Assembly: GCA_907164885.2 (NCBI GenBank)
Contig: OU015496.1
Coordinates: forward strand, 164,563,941 to 164,627,940
Length of the DNA: 64,000 nucleotides
Source of the DNA: Dolomedes plantarius
Lineage: Eukaryota; Arthropoda; Arachnida; Araneae; Dolomedidae
Direction: 5' to 3'
Under the pieces are notes generated by a model. That model had not been told where the DNA came from. It searched no databases and was given only the letters and a program-made list of their open reading frames with translations. Both the position numbers and the translations under genes were made by a program. This document shows positions 48,540 to 61,420 of this stretch, piece by piece (position 1 is the first letter of the stretch; every line of letters begins with the position of its first letter).

Positions 48540-49270
48540 CATTTCTTATTCATTTTCATTCATTATGACATCTGTAATTCTTGTCGCGGTAGCGTGAGGC
48601 AGAGGATGTTCTGTCCTAATACACGGTTGCGGTCGAATAACGTATATAGGTGCCAGGCCTGTCCACATCTCGGCAATCATTATTAGATTCCTGGTAACGT
48701 GTTGAGTCATCACTCTCCCATTCGCGGCTGATTATTCACTGTCATCGGGAACATAAACAGATGAAACAAAAGCTATCTCTCCTGCAACTGGAAAGAGCGA
48801 GGGATAACTTAAAAAAAAAAAAAAAAAAAGAGGTTGCAGGCACATCAACGCCGGATTGCAGATCTGAAGCCTCATTATGAGAGTAATGAATAGAATCCAG
48901 CCTATCATTGTATTGCAACACGGGCCTGTCAACCCCTTTTAATTGGCCAGTCACATATAACTAGGTATGCAGACAGACAGACAGAGAGGGAAGAAAGAGA
49001 AGAAAAAATGTAGAAATGGTTTCGCTTGGCGCTAGCGGTGATGACGTTTTGTTCACATTTCTCATACACCGAGGCGACAGGTGGCTAATTGAGGGAATGA
49101 AAAAAAAAGGGGGAAATGCAATTTTCCGTGAAATATCTTGGCGATGTTTCGGAAGGGTTATGATGATGAAATAGAAATGATTTTTAATCGGGGCTTCCAG
49201 AAAGAAAATCGCTGATTAATTTGCTATTCATCGACAAGCAGGTTTGTGTCAAGGAATTTTTTTACTGTGC
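48540..49270. other. Single-copy block dense in regulatory-type words, candidate conserved non-coding element
   Basis: Unlike the flanks, this block is of balanced composition and repeat-free apart from a poly(A) run (48810-48828). It holds an AP-1/Maf-like TGAGTCATCA (about 48703), a homeodomain-like TTTTAATTGG (about 48937), GATTAATTTG (about 49214) and an E-box CAGGTG (about 49078). The short minus-strand frames at 48732-48954 are not recognisable. Regulatory function is inference. Confidence 0.35.
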
Positions 49271-49639
49271 ACTGATTTATTAACACAGATGGTTTGTTGC
49301 TCCAAATCTGAAGTAGATAAATGCTAAGATATCTACGAAACATCTCTGGTTTGACTTCCTGATTGAGTGTTTAGGAATTCTCCTCATTAAGGGTATTCCG
49401 GGTTTTCTCCTAAGACTACAAAACTATTGTTGGTACAGTTTATCAAACACAGAGCATTCTAGAATGTTGAAAAGAACTACAGCGTCTACCCATACACTTT
49501 AAAAATGATATGCTGTTTCAGGATAGCGAATATAACCTGTTTGCGGTATTCCATATTTCTATCTTAAACATGCTTTCGTATATATATAGTTATACTTCAA
49601 TTTTTGTAATATACCTAAAACCATGCATGTGCTGATACT

Positions 49640-49816
49640 CAGGCCCGCCGTCAGGGTGGGGCAGGGGAGATAAAATCTCCGGGGCCCGAGCTTCCAGGGG
49701 GCCCAGTTAAAATAAGTGTTGACTAAAAAAATGTATACAATGTTCAAATATTGAGTGGAGAGGGGGCCCGCTGTATTATTTTGCCCCGGACCCTGGCTCA
49801 GTTGGCGGTGGCCTTG
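49640..49816. mobile_element. hAT MITE (family H2), 177 bp
   Basis: Starts CAGGCCCGCCGTCAGG and ends TTGGCGGTGGCCTTG, imperfect inverted ends of hAT type. Flanking octamers CTGATACT (49632-49639) and CTAATACT (49817-49824) match at 7 of 8 positions. Confidence 0.8.
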
Positions 49817-49823
49817 CTAATAC

Positions 49824-49849
49824 TATATATATATATATATATATATATA
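49824..49849. repeat. (TA)n microsatellite, short
   Basis: Begins within or immediately after the right target duplication of the hAT MITE. Confidence 0.93.
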
Positions 49850-50467
49850 GATTTGATTATGGGCATTTCTTGGTTTTCTCTCTATTAAATGTAAAGTAAT
49901 TTATGTCGATTAATATCAACAAATGACAAAAATCATCATGATAAGTTTTTATGACTATTAAATGAATTAACTATATAATCACTAACATAATGCAAAATAC
50001 AGAGAAAAAAATAGAGAGGATTCACATTTTTAGATCTTTCTCCTTTTCCGTGATATAGTTAAAGTTTTAACTTTATGATTTGTAATTCTTAAATCTTTTG
50101 GCAATTGTTTCTTTGGTTTGTAACCTGATATCAAAATTTAAAGCATGAAAGAAGTAAAACTTTACTCCTCTTCTTCACCACTCTTGGATTTTTCGAGCTT
50201 ATATTCCTCCTTTTTCTCCACAAACACAATGTAAAACAACTTAGATATTAAATAAATCACTTCTCCTCTGAATGATATTGTTTTTGTTTCATTATCTTTA
50301 AGGTAATTAATAACAGAAGGTGAATCAATGAAACATTTGTGCTAGGTCAGACTCATTTAGGGTAAAGTTGATTGTCTGTGGAATTTAATTCTGGTATTAC
50401 CCACTAGATTTCAGCTCTCATTGTATGCTAGAAAACTAAAGACTAATAGCTTTGGTGTTCTCTAGTA

Positions 50468-50470
<3 letters not shown>

Positions 50471-50557
<87 letters not shown>
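50471..50557. repeat. (TA)n microsatellite
   Basis: Pure TA run of about 87 bp, giving spurious Tyr-Ile frames on the minus strand. Confidence 0.97.
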
Positions 50558-50560
<3 letters not shown>

Positions 50561-51192
50561 ATATATTGTACAAAGATAAAACCGCAAAGCAAAGATATAA
50601 AGCAAATAGCTGAAATGCCCGACAGCATTGTTTCTCCTTCATTATGTCTAAAATAACCCACAAACAATAAACCCACAAACCTTTGTTTCTTAATTACTTT
50701 TTTCTTTAAAATAAATAAACTGAGAAAGTTAGATTAATGGAATTCAAAAGTCGTACATAAATACAATTTAGTCCTTGTTTAAAGAAGTCCTTTTTTTAAA
50801 GAATATTCGTTATAGAGCAATAAGATTAAGAAGATGAAAATTAGGTATTCAAATAAAACGAAAAGAGTTGAAAAAATTAACTAAACTACTGATTTTATAG
50901 TATCATGAAGCATAAATTCTTCAAGTAAATTCATTTTGCATAGGTGAAAATGAGTTTCAAAGAAATAAGACAAAATCACTCTAATAACGAATACCCAAAA
51001 TTACTTAATGAAATCCATACATGTATGTTTCATAAAATTCTATGAGAAGCGGAAAGAAACTAAGTAAAAACATTGCATAATGGAAATTGAAATTTGCAGT
51101 TAGGAAGATGTTATCCGAAATTTCAATTATGTTATAAATTGTACAGATTTACACATTCTTCTTCAATGTACGTTTTTAAGCGAGAAAAAATT

Positions 51193-51270
51193 CTAGCTAT
51201 GTACGGTTCTAGCTATATACTAGCTATGTACTAGCTATGTACGGTATTCTAAATAATTCTGCTGTGTACG
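51193..51270. repeat. Imperfect short tandem repeat of CTAGCTATGTAC
   Basis: Four to five copies of CTAGCTATGTAC/CTAGCTATATA with interspersed GGTATTCTA-type words; the last copies are GCTGTGTACGG. Confidence 0.7.
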
Positions 51271-52047
51271 GTTTTTTTCTTTTAAATAAAAATCCGTTTT
51301 GTTCAATAAAATTCGAAAATTTTTATGAACTGAACTTACGAATTTCTCACACCCACAAGCACATCCACATAAATCTACCCACATACAGTGAAACAGTAGA
51401 ATAAATCTTTAAATCTCAAAAATGGTTTTAAAATGTGTTTCAATTTTGATTAGATTTTTAAAAAAAATCATTGTTTAAAACTCGCTTTTATGACAGGGTA
51501 AGTTTTTGGCAAGTAAATGGAATTCAAAATCAAAGATCTGTAGCAGATTACGTTGCAAAGTTTCGTTTAATGGAAGTATGTTATATGGAGTCTCAACCAT
51601 AATTTAAACAGTTAAAAAATGCTTATAACACGCCCCCTCCTCTCTTGTAGCTGCAGAACTTGCTACAGAAGCCTGCACACAGAAGAATGGTTGCTTAAGC
51701 TGAACACTTAATGAATCAGATGGTTTGCTGCTCTTTTTCCATTCCATTAAATCCATGATATGCAATTAATGAGCCGTGAAAGGTACGTATTAGACATAAA
51801 AAGTTAAGAACTACAACTGGAGGATTATCAACAAGACATTTCTGGGGAAATAGCCTTTCCACTTTTCCAACACCAGGTAATTTCTTACTTGGAGCCTCAG
51901 TATGGGTACTCTAGAGCAGTGATTCCCAAACTGTTTATACCTGAGTACCACCAGAGAACCTTGTGGAGTCGTGATGCACCACTGGTTATACCATAACTTT
52001 TTGAGTGAGGTAAAATAAATTCTATACACATATGAATAACTTTGCAA

Positions 52048-52395
52048 GAGGGCGCGGTAGCCCAGTTGGCAGCCGGCCAGTGATCTGAACGTCCCTGGTT
52101 CGATGCTCGTCGCTGCAAATCTACCGCCGTGTTCACTAGTGGTGGACGGGGCACGTAAAATAGGGCGTGGCCACAGTCCTCCCAGTTCTCAAATTTAGCC
52201 CTGGAGGTGCGGGGTCAAGTGTTCCGGTCTCGTCACTTGACTCGGTTCAAAATTACGGGACCGGTCATTTAGCCAAGTCGGACTCCGATCCTTGTGGTGC
52301 TAATTCAAAACAGGAGCCGCACACTCATCACCCATAGCCTTCGGGACTTGATCTGGTGTTGCTGTCGGTCAAGTGGCATAAGCAACAACAACAAC
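52048..52395 (+). mobile_element. tRNA-derived SINE (family S1), copy iii
   Basis: Box A TAGCCCAGTTGG (52058-52069) and box B GGTTCGATGCT (52097-52107), then the S1 body and a CAACAACAACA tail. Imperfect target duplications ATAACTTTGCAA (52036-52047) and ATAACTTCACAA (52396-52407) match at 10 of 12 positions. It lies nested in the hAT element. Confidence 0.88.
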
Positions 52396-52619
52396 ATAAC
52401 TTCACAAAATGCATTTAAGTATAAATAAAACAAAATACAGAAAATAAATCCATAAAACTAGAAAAATCAGTTTTATACGTAATTGTTATTAACAAAGGGT
52501 AAATACAATTTCCCAACACTAAAATGTCTTTATCGGGAAGCTTAATGAGAAACTTGCTGTTGCTTATGCTTATTTCTTATTAGAGCTTCTATGTCGGGTT
52601 CACTATTGCTTATATTTAA

Positions 52620-52760
52620 CCAGCCGAGGCCTGTGGTGGCCTTCTGGTACAGCACGCTGGCTTTCGGGGCTGAGGGTGCTCGGATCGAATACCGGCGTCG
52701 CGCCACTAAAATACCTCCGTTTGTGTCATCCCTTCATAGGAGGTAATGCTGGTCAGTCTA
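52620..52760 (+). mobile_element. tRNA-derived SINE (family S4), copy 3
   Basis: TGGTGGCCTTCTGGTACAGC resembles a D-arm. GCTGGCTTTCGGGGCTGAGG parallels the anticodon region of S4 copy 1, and GGATCGAATACC is box-B-like. The downstream body is unlike copy 1, so it may be a sister subfamily. Confidence 0.55.
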
Positions 52761-52846
52761 TATGGTGCTCCCATAATAAAATGGTCAGCAAAAACTGCGA
52801 TGAATAAAGGTGAATATCTATCCGACAAGTGCCTCCGCATTGGAGA

Positions 52847-52946
<100 letters not shown>

Positions 52947-53130
52947 AGAAAAAGATGAAAGAGAATACCAATAATAGCACTAAAGCTACTTGCAGCCAGG
53001 AACAAATAACATGAAAAGAAAAGTATGAAAGAGGTTTTAGACAGCATCTCTTCATTAGCGGTGTCAATACTGTCTAAAAACCAATGGATTGTTTCCGATG
53101 AGTATGATCTATACAATAAACACACTCACA

Positions 53131-53156
53131 TATATATATATATGTATATATATATA
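53131..53156. repeat. (TA)n microsatellite, short
   Basis: TA run with a single G interruption, inside the hAT element. Confidence 0.9.
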
Positions 53157-53299
53157 ATCAGACCATAGTACTTATTATTATTGAACCCTTCTGTTTACCA
53201 CAAGCTCTCGGGTACCACCAGCTGGGAACCACTGCTCTAGAGATTCAATGTGGTTGCTCCTTTTCTTGAATCCATTCAGCTTCGAAAGTTGCCAAGAGA

Positions 53300-53790
53300 G
53301 CGATCGCAGTGCCAAAAAAGTTGGACTGCTCATCCGATTTTTGCGTTCGGGCAACCAGGTGTGATGACTGACAATTAGCATGCATCGAAAAGCCCCGAGA
53401 GACAATAAAAATCCAGAATTTTCCCCGACACCTTTGCTTTGATATACCCTTGTCGTCCGATCGTTATTGTGTCAGAGGGAGAGCCCAAACAGGAAATGAA
53501 AGACGCTGGCGCGACGATTTACGACGGAGTTTCGATCGTATATTTTTCCGAGCTTTCCTTACATCGTGGAGCGAGAAAGATGGACGACTGCATTTTACCG
53601 AAATGTGTACGATGCACGAAGTTTTCGCGTACACTTTTGGATAAAGAAGGCGGCTAAAGGTTGGGAAATTTTGTCGGGGAGTAAGTGTGGCGTTACATGT
53701 GCATGTCTCTCCTCGGGGCACCCATGGCTGCCAAAACGCAGGCTGACCTATCAACGTCTTTTTTATTGTCCTTAAAACATAATTGTTCGG
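53300..53790. other. GC-richer single-copy block, candidate regulatory DNA
   Basis: Four mutually overlapping short frames on both strands (53439-53793) reflect composition. No domain was recognised. Several CpGs occur in TCGAT and CGACG contexts. Confidence 0.25.
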
Positions 53791-54334
53791 CAAAGTAGTA
53801 GAACGGTTACACTTATTGTGTTTTACTTCTTTTAGTGGAAATTGAATTAATTTACAGTCGAACGGGAAAAAACAATATTATTTAATAGAAAAATATTTAT
53901 ACACATATATTTTGATACATAAAATCCTACGATTTCTATCATTTAAGGAGCGGAATTAATTAGTTGATAATGCGAATCTTAATCCCAAAGCTAAGCAATG
54001 ACAAATTTCCCACGCCCTGATTTTCTAGTCACATATTAGCAAATGCAAAATTTTAAATATTGTTTTTCGCATCTTAATGAAGAAATTTGAAAAAGCAGAG
54101 CTCATTCCACAAAATTTAAAATTTTTAGAATTCAAATTTTGTATATCAAGGATATCAAACTACTGATGTCTCTCGCTAGAAAATTTAAAACATTTTTTGG
54201 AAAAATTGATTAAGAAAAAGAATTTTTTAAGTTCCATTCATTGCATTTAAAGATATATACTTCCAGATTTGAAAAAAAAACACAAGATTCAAAGTCATAT
54301 TTTTTGTTATGCATGTGCTGACAAATTAGAAAAA

Positions 54335-54393
54335 TCCTAATTAGAAATCTTAAATCCTAATTAAAAATCTTAAATCCTAATTAAAAATCTTAA
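54335..54393. repeat. 20-bp tandem repeat, three copies
   Basis: TCCTAATTAAAAATCTTAAA-like unit at 54335, 54355 and 54375, nearly identical. Confidence 0.92.
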
Positions 54394-54815
54394 TCAGAAA
54401 ATTCCCTATGCTGTGCTATATGAAGGAAAATTTCTCCCTGTATGTTCCTAATTATACACTAACAAGTGTAAATTAATAAAACCTTTTTCGCATTTCAAAT
54501 AAAAACTTGAAAACAGTGCGCATAGTTTTTAAAATTTTTAAATTTTTAGAAAGCAATTTTGAGGGGATATTAAGCTCTTCGTGTCTATTCCCCGTAATTT
54601 TAAAACATTTTTTGAAAATCTGATTTAAAAAAAAAAATTGAAAACGCACACAGTACATTAAAAGATCTACTTTAAGATAGAAAAAAATATTCAGAAATAC
54701 GCTTTTGCTGGTGTGCAATTTGAAAAAAAAAATAAACGAGAGAAAAACTCTAAAGATTAACACGGCAATAGAAGATCTGGGGGGTCATGTCACGCACCAC
54801 GTTTATTTAAGGCTA

Positions 54816-54835
54816 ATATATATATATATATATAT
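54816..54835. repeat. (TA)n microsatellite, short
   Basis: About ten TA units. Confidence 0.93.
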
Positions 54836-54839
54836 GCGT

Positions 54840-57530
54840 ACCTATCAGCAAAGGAAAGAGATGACTGGTTGAAATGTTTCAAGTAAATTTCCTTTTCCCA
54901 TCCACTGTATCGATGGATCTGAAACTGAGTTACAGTAATGATACGCAACAAGTGTCCTAATCTCGACTGCTGCATTGTGTACTTTCACCAGTTTCACATA
55001 GCAGTCTATTATACAAAACGCGTTGATTCAATTTCAAGCCGCTGGTGCGTTGACTAACTTCTGCGTGATTCACAAAAATTTCACCAGATGATCAACTAAC
55101 TGCTCATGCATTCAGACAGAAAATTTTTAATAGTTTTGTGATGGAAATTCGTCTCGTAATGTTCCTATTTCTACCATTTTCGCTATAAATCCAGGTATCT
55201 TTCCACTTTTGATTTTATGAATTGAAAAAGAATTAGCAGATGACAGAAGAAAAAAAGGAACGCATAATTGATCGAGCAAAGAGCAAAGCGAATCTCAGAG
55301 GGTCGATCGTTGGTGATTTCCCTCACTTTCAGATAACCCTGAGAAAAATACTCAAATAGATTGTGAATCATCTAGTAAAATCACTACCGTGTGGTTGAAT
55401 TTCCTGGAGTGGACGAGATATTTGCCAGTCTTAAGCTACAAGTACTTGAATAGATTACACAGCAGTTGCGAACAGGCAGCTGTCTTCATATAAGGAATGG
55501 GCAAAACAAGCCAGCTGAGAAGATTTTCGGCACATACTTGTAGGTGGCAGATGAGTTGGGTCGTTAGCCCATCCTCTACAACCTAACACCTACTCTTCAA
55601 CTGGTTTTTCAAATTGACTTCAAAGCAGAAAAGCAAAATGGTTTTGCTTTTCTGATTCAAAATACCAAATTTAATTGCTGTAAAATCATCAGTCAACGAA
55701 ATACAATTTTAAGATTTTTCCATGATAAATATTCAGTTTTAGATATCCAAAAGACCAAGAAAAGACATGAGAATAACATCCTAAATGGCACTCCCCATTG
55801 TGCAGTTAAAATGCAACTACTTTTTTCTGAACGGCAGAATCTAACCTCTTGTATATATTTACCCCATTCTGACGTCCGTTGTCTTTTAGAGCCCATAAAA
55901 AGGCGGGAAGGGATGTTACTGATAATTCAAGGGTGTAAACTATGTCATGGGCTGCTGACGTCACGGAATGGCTAAATATAGAAGCGTATAGATTTTGTCA
56001 TTCAACAAAAAATACTTATATTCTAAACGGGCAACTGGCCATTTAATGTGACATTAATCTCTTTTTCCTTATTCTGGATATATTATGACGAATCCTTATC
56101 CAAGAAAAAAATATTAAATTTGAAATAAGTTACTCTATAGTTTAACAACTATCTTATTTTGATGCTTTGAGCTAGAAAAATTGATGACTGAATACATTCA
56201 TTTTGCTTGCCTGTTTTCAGCCAATTAGGGGGTTAGTGTTTTAGGCCAATTAGGGGATCAGTATTTAGGCAGTGTTAGAGGGAAAATTCTAACCAGCCAT
56301 CTCATTTGCCCCCGTGAAAATTTATGTCTGAACTATACGTAAAAGTTATCATTATTATTTAGAAAGTGTTCTGTAAATAGTTACAATGTGAATAAAATTC
56401 CTTAGAAATAACAAAAGAAATAACAAATATATTCTTGCCAGTAAAAATGTAATACACTGGTTCATATATCTTTATGGACAGTAGCTGTAATTTGGCCCTA
56501 GTTTACCGTTCCTGTACGAGAAAATATCAGCGGAATGTCACCAAATTATCTTTACTTGGAAAAACAGAGCAAGTTCACCAGAGAAAACTTCATTTTGTTG
56601 ATAAAATTTTACATGGCACCCCGTAAGTCTCGAACGTATTTCACATGCCTGAAATCAAGCATTGTTTTAGGGATAAAACTTTAAGCTGAATTAGAAGGAA
56701 CGAATGAAAGTTATTTTGATAGTGGTGCCCACAATTCAGGATGAAATCCCCAAAGAATTTAATTATCTGTACTTGGACCACCCATTAATCACACCAGCTA
56801 TATCGGCTAAGTAAGAACCAAAATTAAAAAGAAAAACTGATTCTGTAAGGGGTAGACGAATAAACTCACGAAAGATAGACATTAGATAGTGATGCATGAA
56901 CGTCGTATCTTCTGCATAGATTCAAGAAGCCGTTGTGATTCTTTTCTGAATTCAGGACGTCTTGAATCACCTCTAATATGATTGTTTTTATAGAGGTCTT
57001 CAGAAGTCTGCTCTTCAGATTTTTCAGACCGTATGAAAATCGAATAAGTAAAGTACAGTCAGAGTATGATCTATATTTCCTCAAAAGTATTTGGGAAAGC
57101 CTATTCTCTTTAGAGAAAAGCTAAGAAAAAATAAAGTGCCATCCAAAGTGCAAACGTCATTAATAGCAGATTACTGGCATTTCTTGTAAGGTTGCAGATG
57201 CTGGTTGAAAAATGACGCGATTGCGATCAATCTGAGGAGAACATAAGGGTTATCGCGCCTACAGAGTGAGATGAGACCTCTTTCTCGCCTAATCTTTAAT
57301 CTCAAATGAGATAACAAAGATTGAATAAAAGCACAATAAAGTATGCCGAGAAAGAAATCTCCTTTGCATCCAACGGCTTCGCTTTCAACAAGCCCGTGAA
57401 TCAGCATGAAGCGGAACTAAACACTATGAAGCGCAGAATAAAAACGTTTCCAAAGCACACACACATACACACAGAGAGAACACAATCCCATATTATACTT
57501 GATATAATCACCAAGCAATTGCACCGGATT
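54840..57530. other. Non-coding, mostly AT-rich; nothing firmly recognised
   Basis: A two-copy GCCAATTAGGGG-type tandem lies at about 56220-56275. Short frames (55183-55371, 55693-55896, 56866-57084, 57171-57407, all minus) have no recognisable domains. Confidence 0.4.
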
Positions 57531-57539
57531 TCCAATCCG

Positions 57540-58400
57540 CTGCCTCGACTTGACTCCCAACCTAACCTCTTTCTTCACGAGATATAATTGTCGCGCGCTA
57601 CGACAAAGGGGGCGCTGACGAAGATGATGTGTCAACACGTTCCTTTTTTTATTATCATCATTATTTCATTTCTTGCTAATCGCCAAGCTCTGATTATTGG
57701 CAAAGGATCTCCCGGGCAATTGCGCATGTGTTTCTCCCTTTTGCATTGCACGGAGGACTGTTTCTCTCCTTTTGTCGGAGGCTTCTTCTTTTGTTGTAAG
57801 GCTAATGTGGGCGAAGAGGCGAATTCCGAATTTCGGTCACGTATTAATCAGATTTTCGATCAAAAGGAGTGTTGCAGGGCAGTGGGAGATTGTTCCTTCT
57901 TTTTTTCATTTTTTTTTCAGGCTCGACAAAGAGCGATGCTTATCTCGGGTCATTTGTGTGACTTGTTTCACACTTGGGCACGCTTGTGAGCGTTTAACTT
58001 TCCGTCCGTTAGTGTTTATTTAAGCGCCGTACGGATCTAAATGGGTCGGTTCCATAAAGGAAGCCTCCTTTCTTCGGGTTTTCGCTCATCCTTCACAAAG
58101 AAGCCTTCGTGAATGGAAAGATGCCGTAATCAGGGATTCTTATACACAGTCATCAATTTTTAATCTGTGCCTATTCTTCCTCCTTCATTCTTCCATTTAT
58201 ATGACATAAATCTGAATATCTTTGTAAAGAAAGTTTCAATTTGGAGCATTCTGGATTTTTTCAACCACGACCTTTTACGGCCGTTTTCCGTTAGAAAACA
58301 CGGCATTATACTGTGGGTCACGCCACGAGATCTCTGGACCGGGAAACATGGTTTCTACCCATTTAGAGGATTTTAAAGAGAAACTAAGCGTGACCATTGG
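57540..58400. other. GC-richer single-copy block, candidate regulatory DNA or exon
   Basis: Two overlapping frames on the plus strand (57588-57989 and 57697-58023) have Cys/Phe-rich translations with no known domain. A polypyrimidine tract ending in CAG lies near 57900-57920 and could be an acceptor site, but no reading frame downstream is convincing. A GGGGGCGCTG word at 57608-57617 resembles a CTCF core. Confidence 0.3.
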
Positions 58401-58439
58401 GACAACCTCAATTCATCTCGTTATGAAGAATTTTAACGA

Positions 58440-59159
58440 GATTCAATATTGCGATGAAATGAAGGTTTATTTTTAAGTTAAAAAGAAGACTTCGTTAAAT
58501 AGAGTATCATTATAACGACAGTCTATTGTAATTTCTGTCTCCAATAGATCCCATAAGACTGAAGGGGAGAATTTAGCTTTGAAAAAACAATATTTTGATT
58601 ATTAATACAGCATGAAAGTTGAAACGGGAGCAGATAATTAAATTTCAAGGGGAAAAGGAAGTGGCAAAGAAGTTTTTAAACATTAAAACAAAATTAACAT
58701 TGAAGGAGGAATTTCAGGACAGCGGCTAAATAGACTGTTGAAGGTTTTTACAACATAAAACCTTCAAATTTTCAAATTATACTTAAATAAAATTGATGCA
58801 TATTGCGCAACAACACAGCCCCTGCTTTAAATTTGATTAGAAAAATTCACGTGTCCATCTGGACGCATCCTAAAACTAATGCGCATTCTGATGTTACCTA
58901 CTAAGATACTTACCCACTGCTGATAGATGCATTCAAAGTATTTATACAAAACTGACTATCAGATTAATGACTATTATATCAATCGTAAAATTTATGCCCT
59001 TATACCCATAACATTTCTCATGAGATTTTACGTCTCGTTGTTATCTAATGATAAAGTAGTTTATATGTGCAAATGTATCAATCTACAAATAGATAAATTT
59101 GCAGCAGAACACAAGTTAGGCGCTGTAGAGGGAAAATACTTTAAAAAGAGAGAACAAAA
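58440..59159. other. AT-rich non-coding, nothing recognised
   Basis: The 79-residue plus-strand frame at 58927-59166 runs into repeat R1 and is not recognisable. Confidence 0.45.
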
Positions 59160-59643
59160 CAGGTAGTCTCTTCTAACGAATCTGCAGCGGGTTATTAACG
59201 TAGGATTACTTATCCACCAAATATATATGGTTTTTCCATGTAAAAAGGATAATGTACACCTACGCGGATGTTGCCAATAAAGAAACTCATAAATGACATC
59301 ACAGAATGATACTAAAAGCAAACGATTTTTAAAATTAAAAGTTCAGTGCGATTGATAATGGTAAAATAAAAAAAGCTAGAGTGCGCCATCTAGGGGAAGA
59401 AAAATTATGTAATTCGAAATTAGCAATTCGCACGAAGCGGACATCTTAATCTTTAAAATGGTACCTCATTTATCGATTTTGCTTAAGTATGAAGGGAGAA
59501 AAAGGGATAAAACAAAAACAAAAACGCCTTTTAGAAATAATATTCTGCCACTCTTGATTTATAACTCGCGATGGCGGTTTTAACGTCTGAAATTTTGCTT
59601 TACCACGGACCGTTATGGAGGAACGTAATCCAACGTTAAAAAG
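59160..59643 (+). repeat. Dispersed repeat family R1, copy 3
   Basis: Begins CAGGTAGTCTCTTCTAACG, with TTAACGTAGGATTAC at 59195-59209. It ends at the inverted partner GTAATCCAACGTTAA (59625-59639), 14 of 15 complementary. The right third (from about 59560) matches copies 1 and 2, while the middle is different or replaced. Confidence 0.72.
59382..59396 (-). promoter_or_regulatory. CTCF-like motif
   Basis: On the minus strand CCCCTAGATGGCGCA matches the arthropod and vertebrate CTCF core (AGATGGCGC within CCNNNAGRKGGCGC). A single motif match of this length is suggestive only. It lies inside repeat R1 copy 3 but in the segment not shared with the other copies. Confidence 0.4.
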
Positions 59644-59649
59644 TTGGGG

Positions 59650-61000
59650 AAAAGGTATGGTTAAGAAAAATTTAGATGGAAAAATGCAGGTCTTCAGACT
59701 TAATACAGGAAAACACCCAAATAACGAACTTCCAACCAATGATATCTTTTGTTTAACGAAATTCTCAGCGGATACTTGATTTTCAAAGGCAATTACATGA
59801 CACTCAATTCCTAAATTACGAGAAGAAATTTCAATATTTTACCTATTGAACAAACAAATTTAATTACTCAGAAGATTTCGTTAGTCGTTTTTTAGCGCGT
59901 TTTAAGTGTGTGAGGGAAATTCATGAATTTTGTCCATTAAAATTTTCTCATTTTTATGAAAAAAGCTTAAAATAGACCTATGCAAATCAGAATTATTGAC
60001 ATTTTGAGAACTATTGTTTTTACGAAATCCTGTTTTCTGAAGAACTTTATTTGAAGTAATATACATTCCAAGCCTACATTAACAGACCTTAAGTGCTGAG
60101 GTGTTCTTTATGCATAGCGACTTGAGCAAATTAAATCAGTGCACAGAACTACCAGTTACGCGGGGGAGAGTAACCGAGACTTTTTAGGAGAAAAAACAAT
60201 TTAATTCTGTGTAGTTCTATTATTTTAAATGAATCCTATTTAAAATCCTATATGTAGTGTAATTAAGTATTTTGAATATTTCATTTTTTACGATAAACAG
60301 AATTATTTGGTATTTTTCTATTTTCCGGCTTTCCGGCCAAGATAGTGAATTAATTGGCACGAATTTATTGCACGGTTCGTAGAGCTATTCCGCACATAAC
60401 ATATTATCTAAGTCATAAAATCGTGTTCTTCTGTCTTTTTCCCATGATTTTAATGTTTTTAAGTATCCGTAAGTTTCATTGTGCCACTGTAGGGGCGCAA
60501 AATATAATGCATCACTTCTAAACAAATTCTCTCGAGTTTAAATCAGTACCAGAAAGTAAAATGCTTGGACAGAATTATCTTGTAAGTTTTGTTTTTTGGA
60601 GGGTTATCGGAAAATAAATCATAACTAGAGTAAATGAATGAGGACATTTAAAAAGCATATAATGAATGAATAGGATAGATTGTTAAATGATATGCAACAC
60701 TAAAAAAAAGTATCTTTGGCTGTTCTAAATGCTAAATTTATGAATATTTTCAACCAAATAATCACGTATCATAATACATAAGTTGAATCATTGCGTCAAA
60801 TGAAATGTTTTCATCTCGGGAATAATCCTAAACCCTAAAAGAATTTTTTCATATCGATATCAGAAGGAACTGAGTACAGAATACAGACATTTTAAATGCC
60901 TTCCAAAATTGAGAAAAGGTTGTACGAAGTAATTCATAATTTAAGAAAAAACTGAGAACATTTAATAAAAAAAAAATTTTACGTCTAGATCCAGTTTTTT
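59650..61000. other. AT-rich non-coding, nothing recognised
   Basis: No coding frames above chance and no repeat-family match in the window. Confidence 0.45.
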
Positions 61001-61009
61001 ACACGATAT

Positions 61010-61420
61010 ACAACAGAGGAATACTGAAACAGCGGACGTTCCGCAGGAGAAAATTTGCTGGAATTTCTGAGACAGTTAGAGCAATTCCATCATCATATAC
61101 CCGGATTATTGTCAAATGGGAGTTTATTGCTCTATAATAATTCCAAATTATGGGAGAATTTATTTCCATCGGCACGAGAAGGCGACGAGTTCACAGGACC
61201 CAGCTGCTGAGAGGCCTTCCAGATTTCAGGAAATTCTAAGCGACCCCTTACTGGGCAATTTTCAGATAATGCTAGAAAATTCCAGATAACGAACATGTTA
61301 TTTGCCGGGAACAAGGACGTTTTACATTTTTTTTTTTTTTCGGGGCCGGTATCAATTTTGCGCAACAGAACACGCAAAGCTATACGCGGATGTGATTCTC
61401 CTCCCCCCCATCTCTGTCTT
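61010..61420. other. Single-copy block, candidate regulatory DNA
   Basis: Balanced composition with words such as GGATTATTGTCAAATGGG (61103-61120) that resemble clustered homeodomain and Sox-type sites. Short frames on both strands are unrecognisable. Inference only. Confidence 0.25.

Noticed and set aside
57588..58023. Two overlapping Cys/Phe-rich frames with a possible splice acceptor near 57918
   Set aside because: No recognisable domain and no matching donor or continuing exon in the window.
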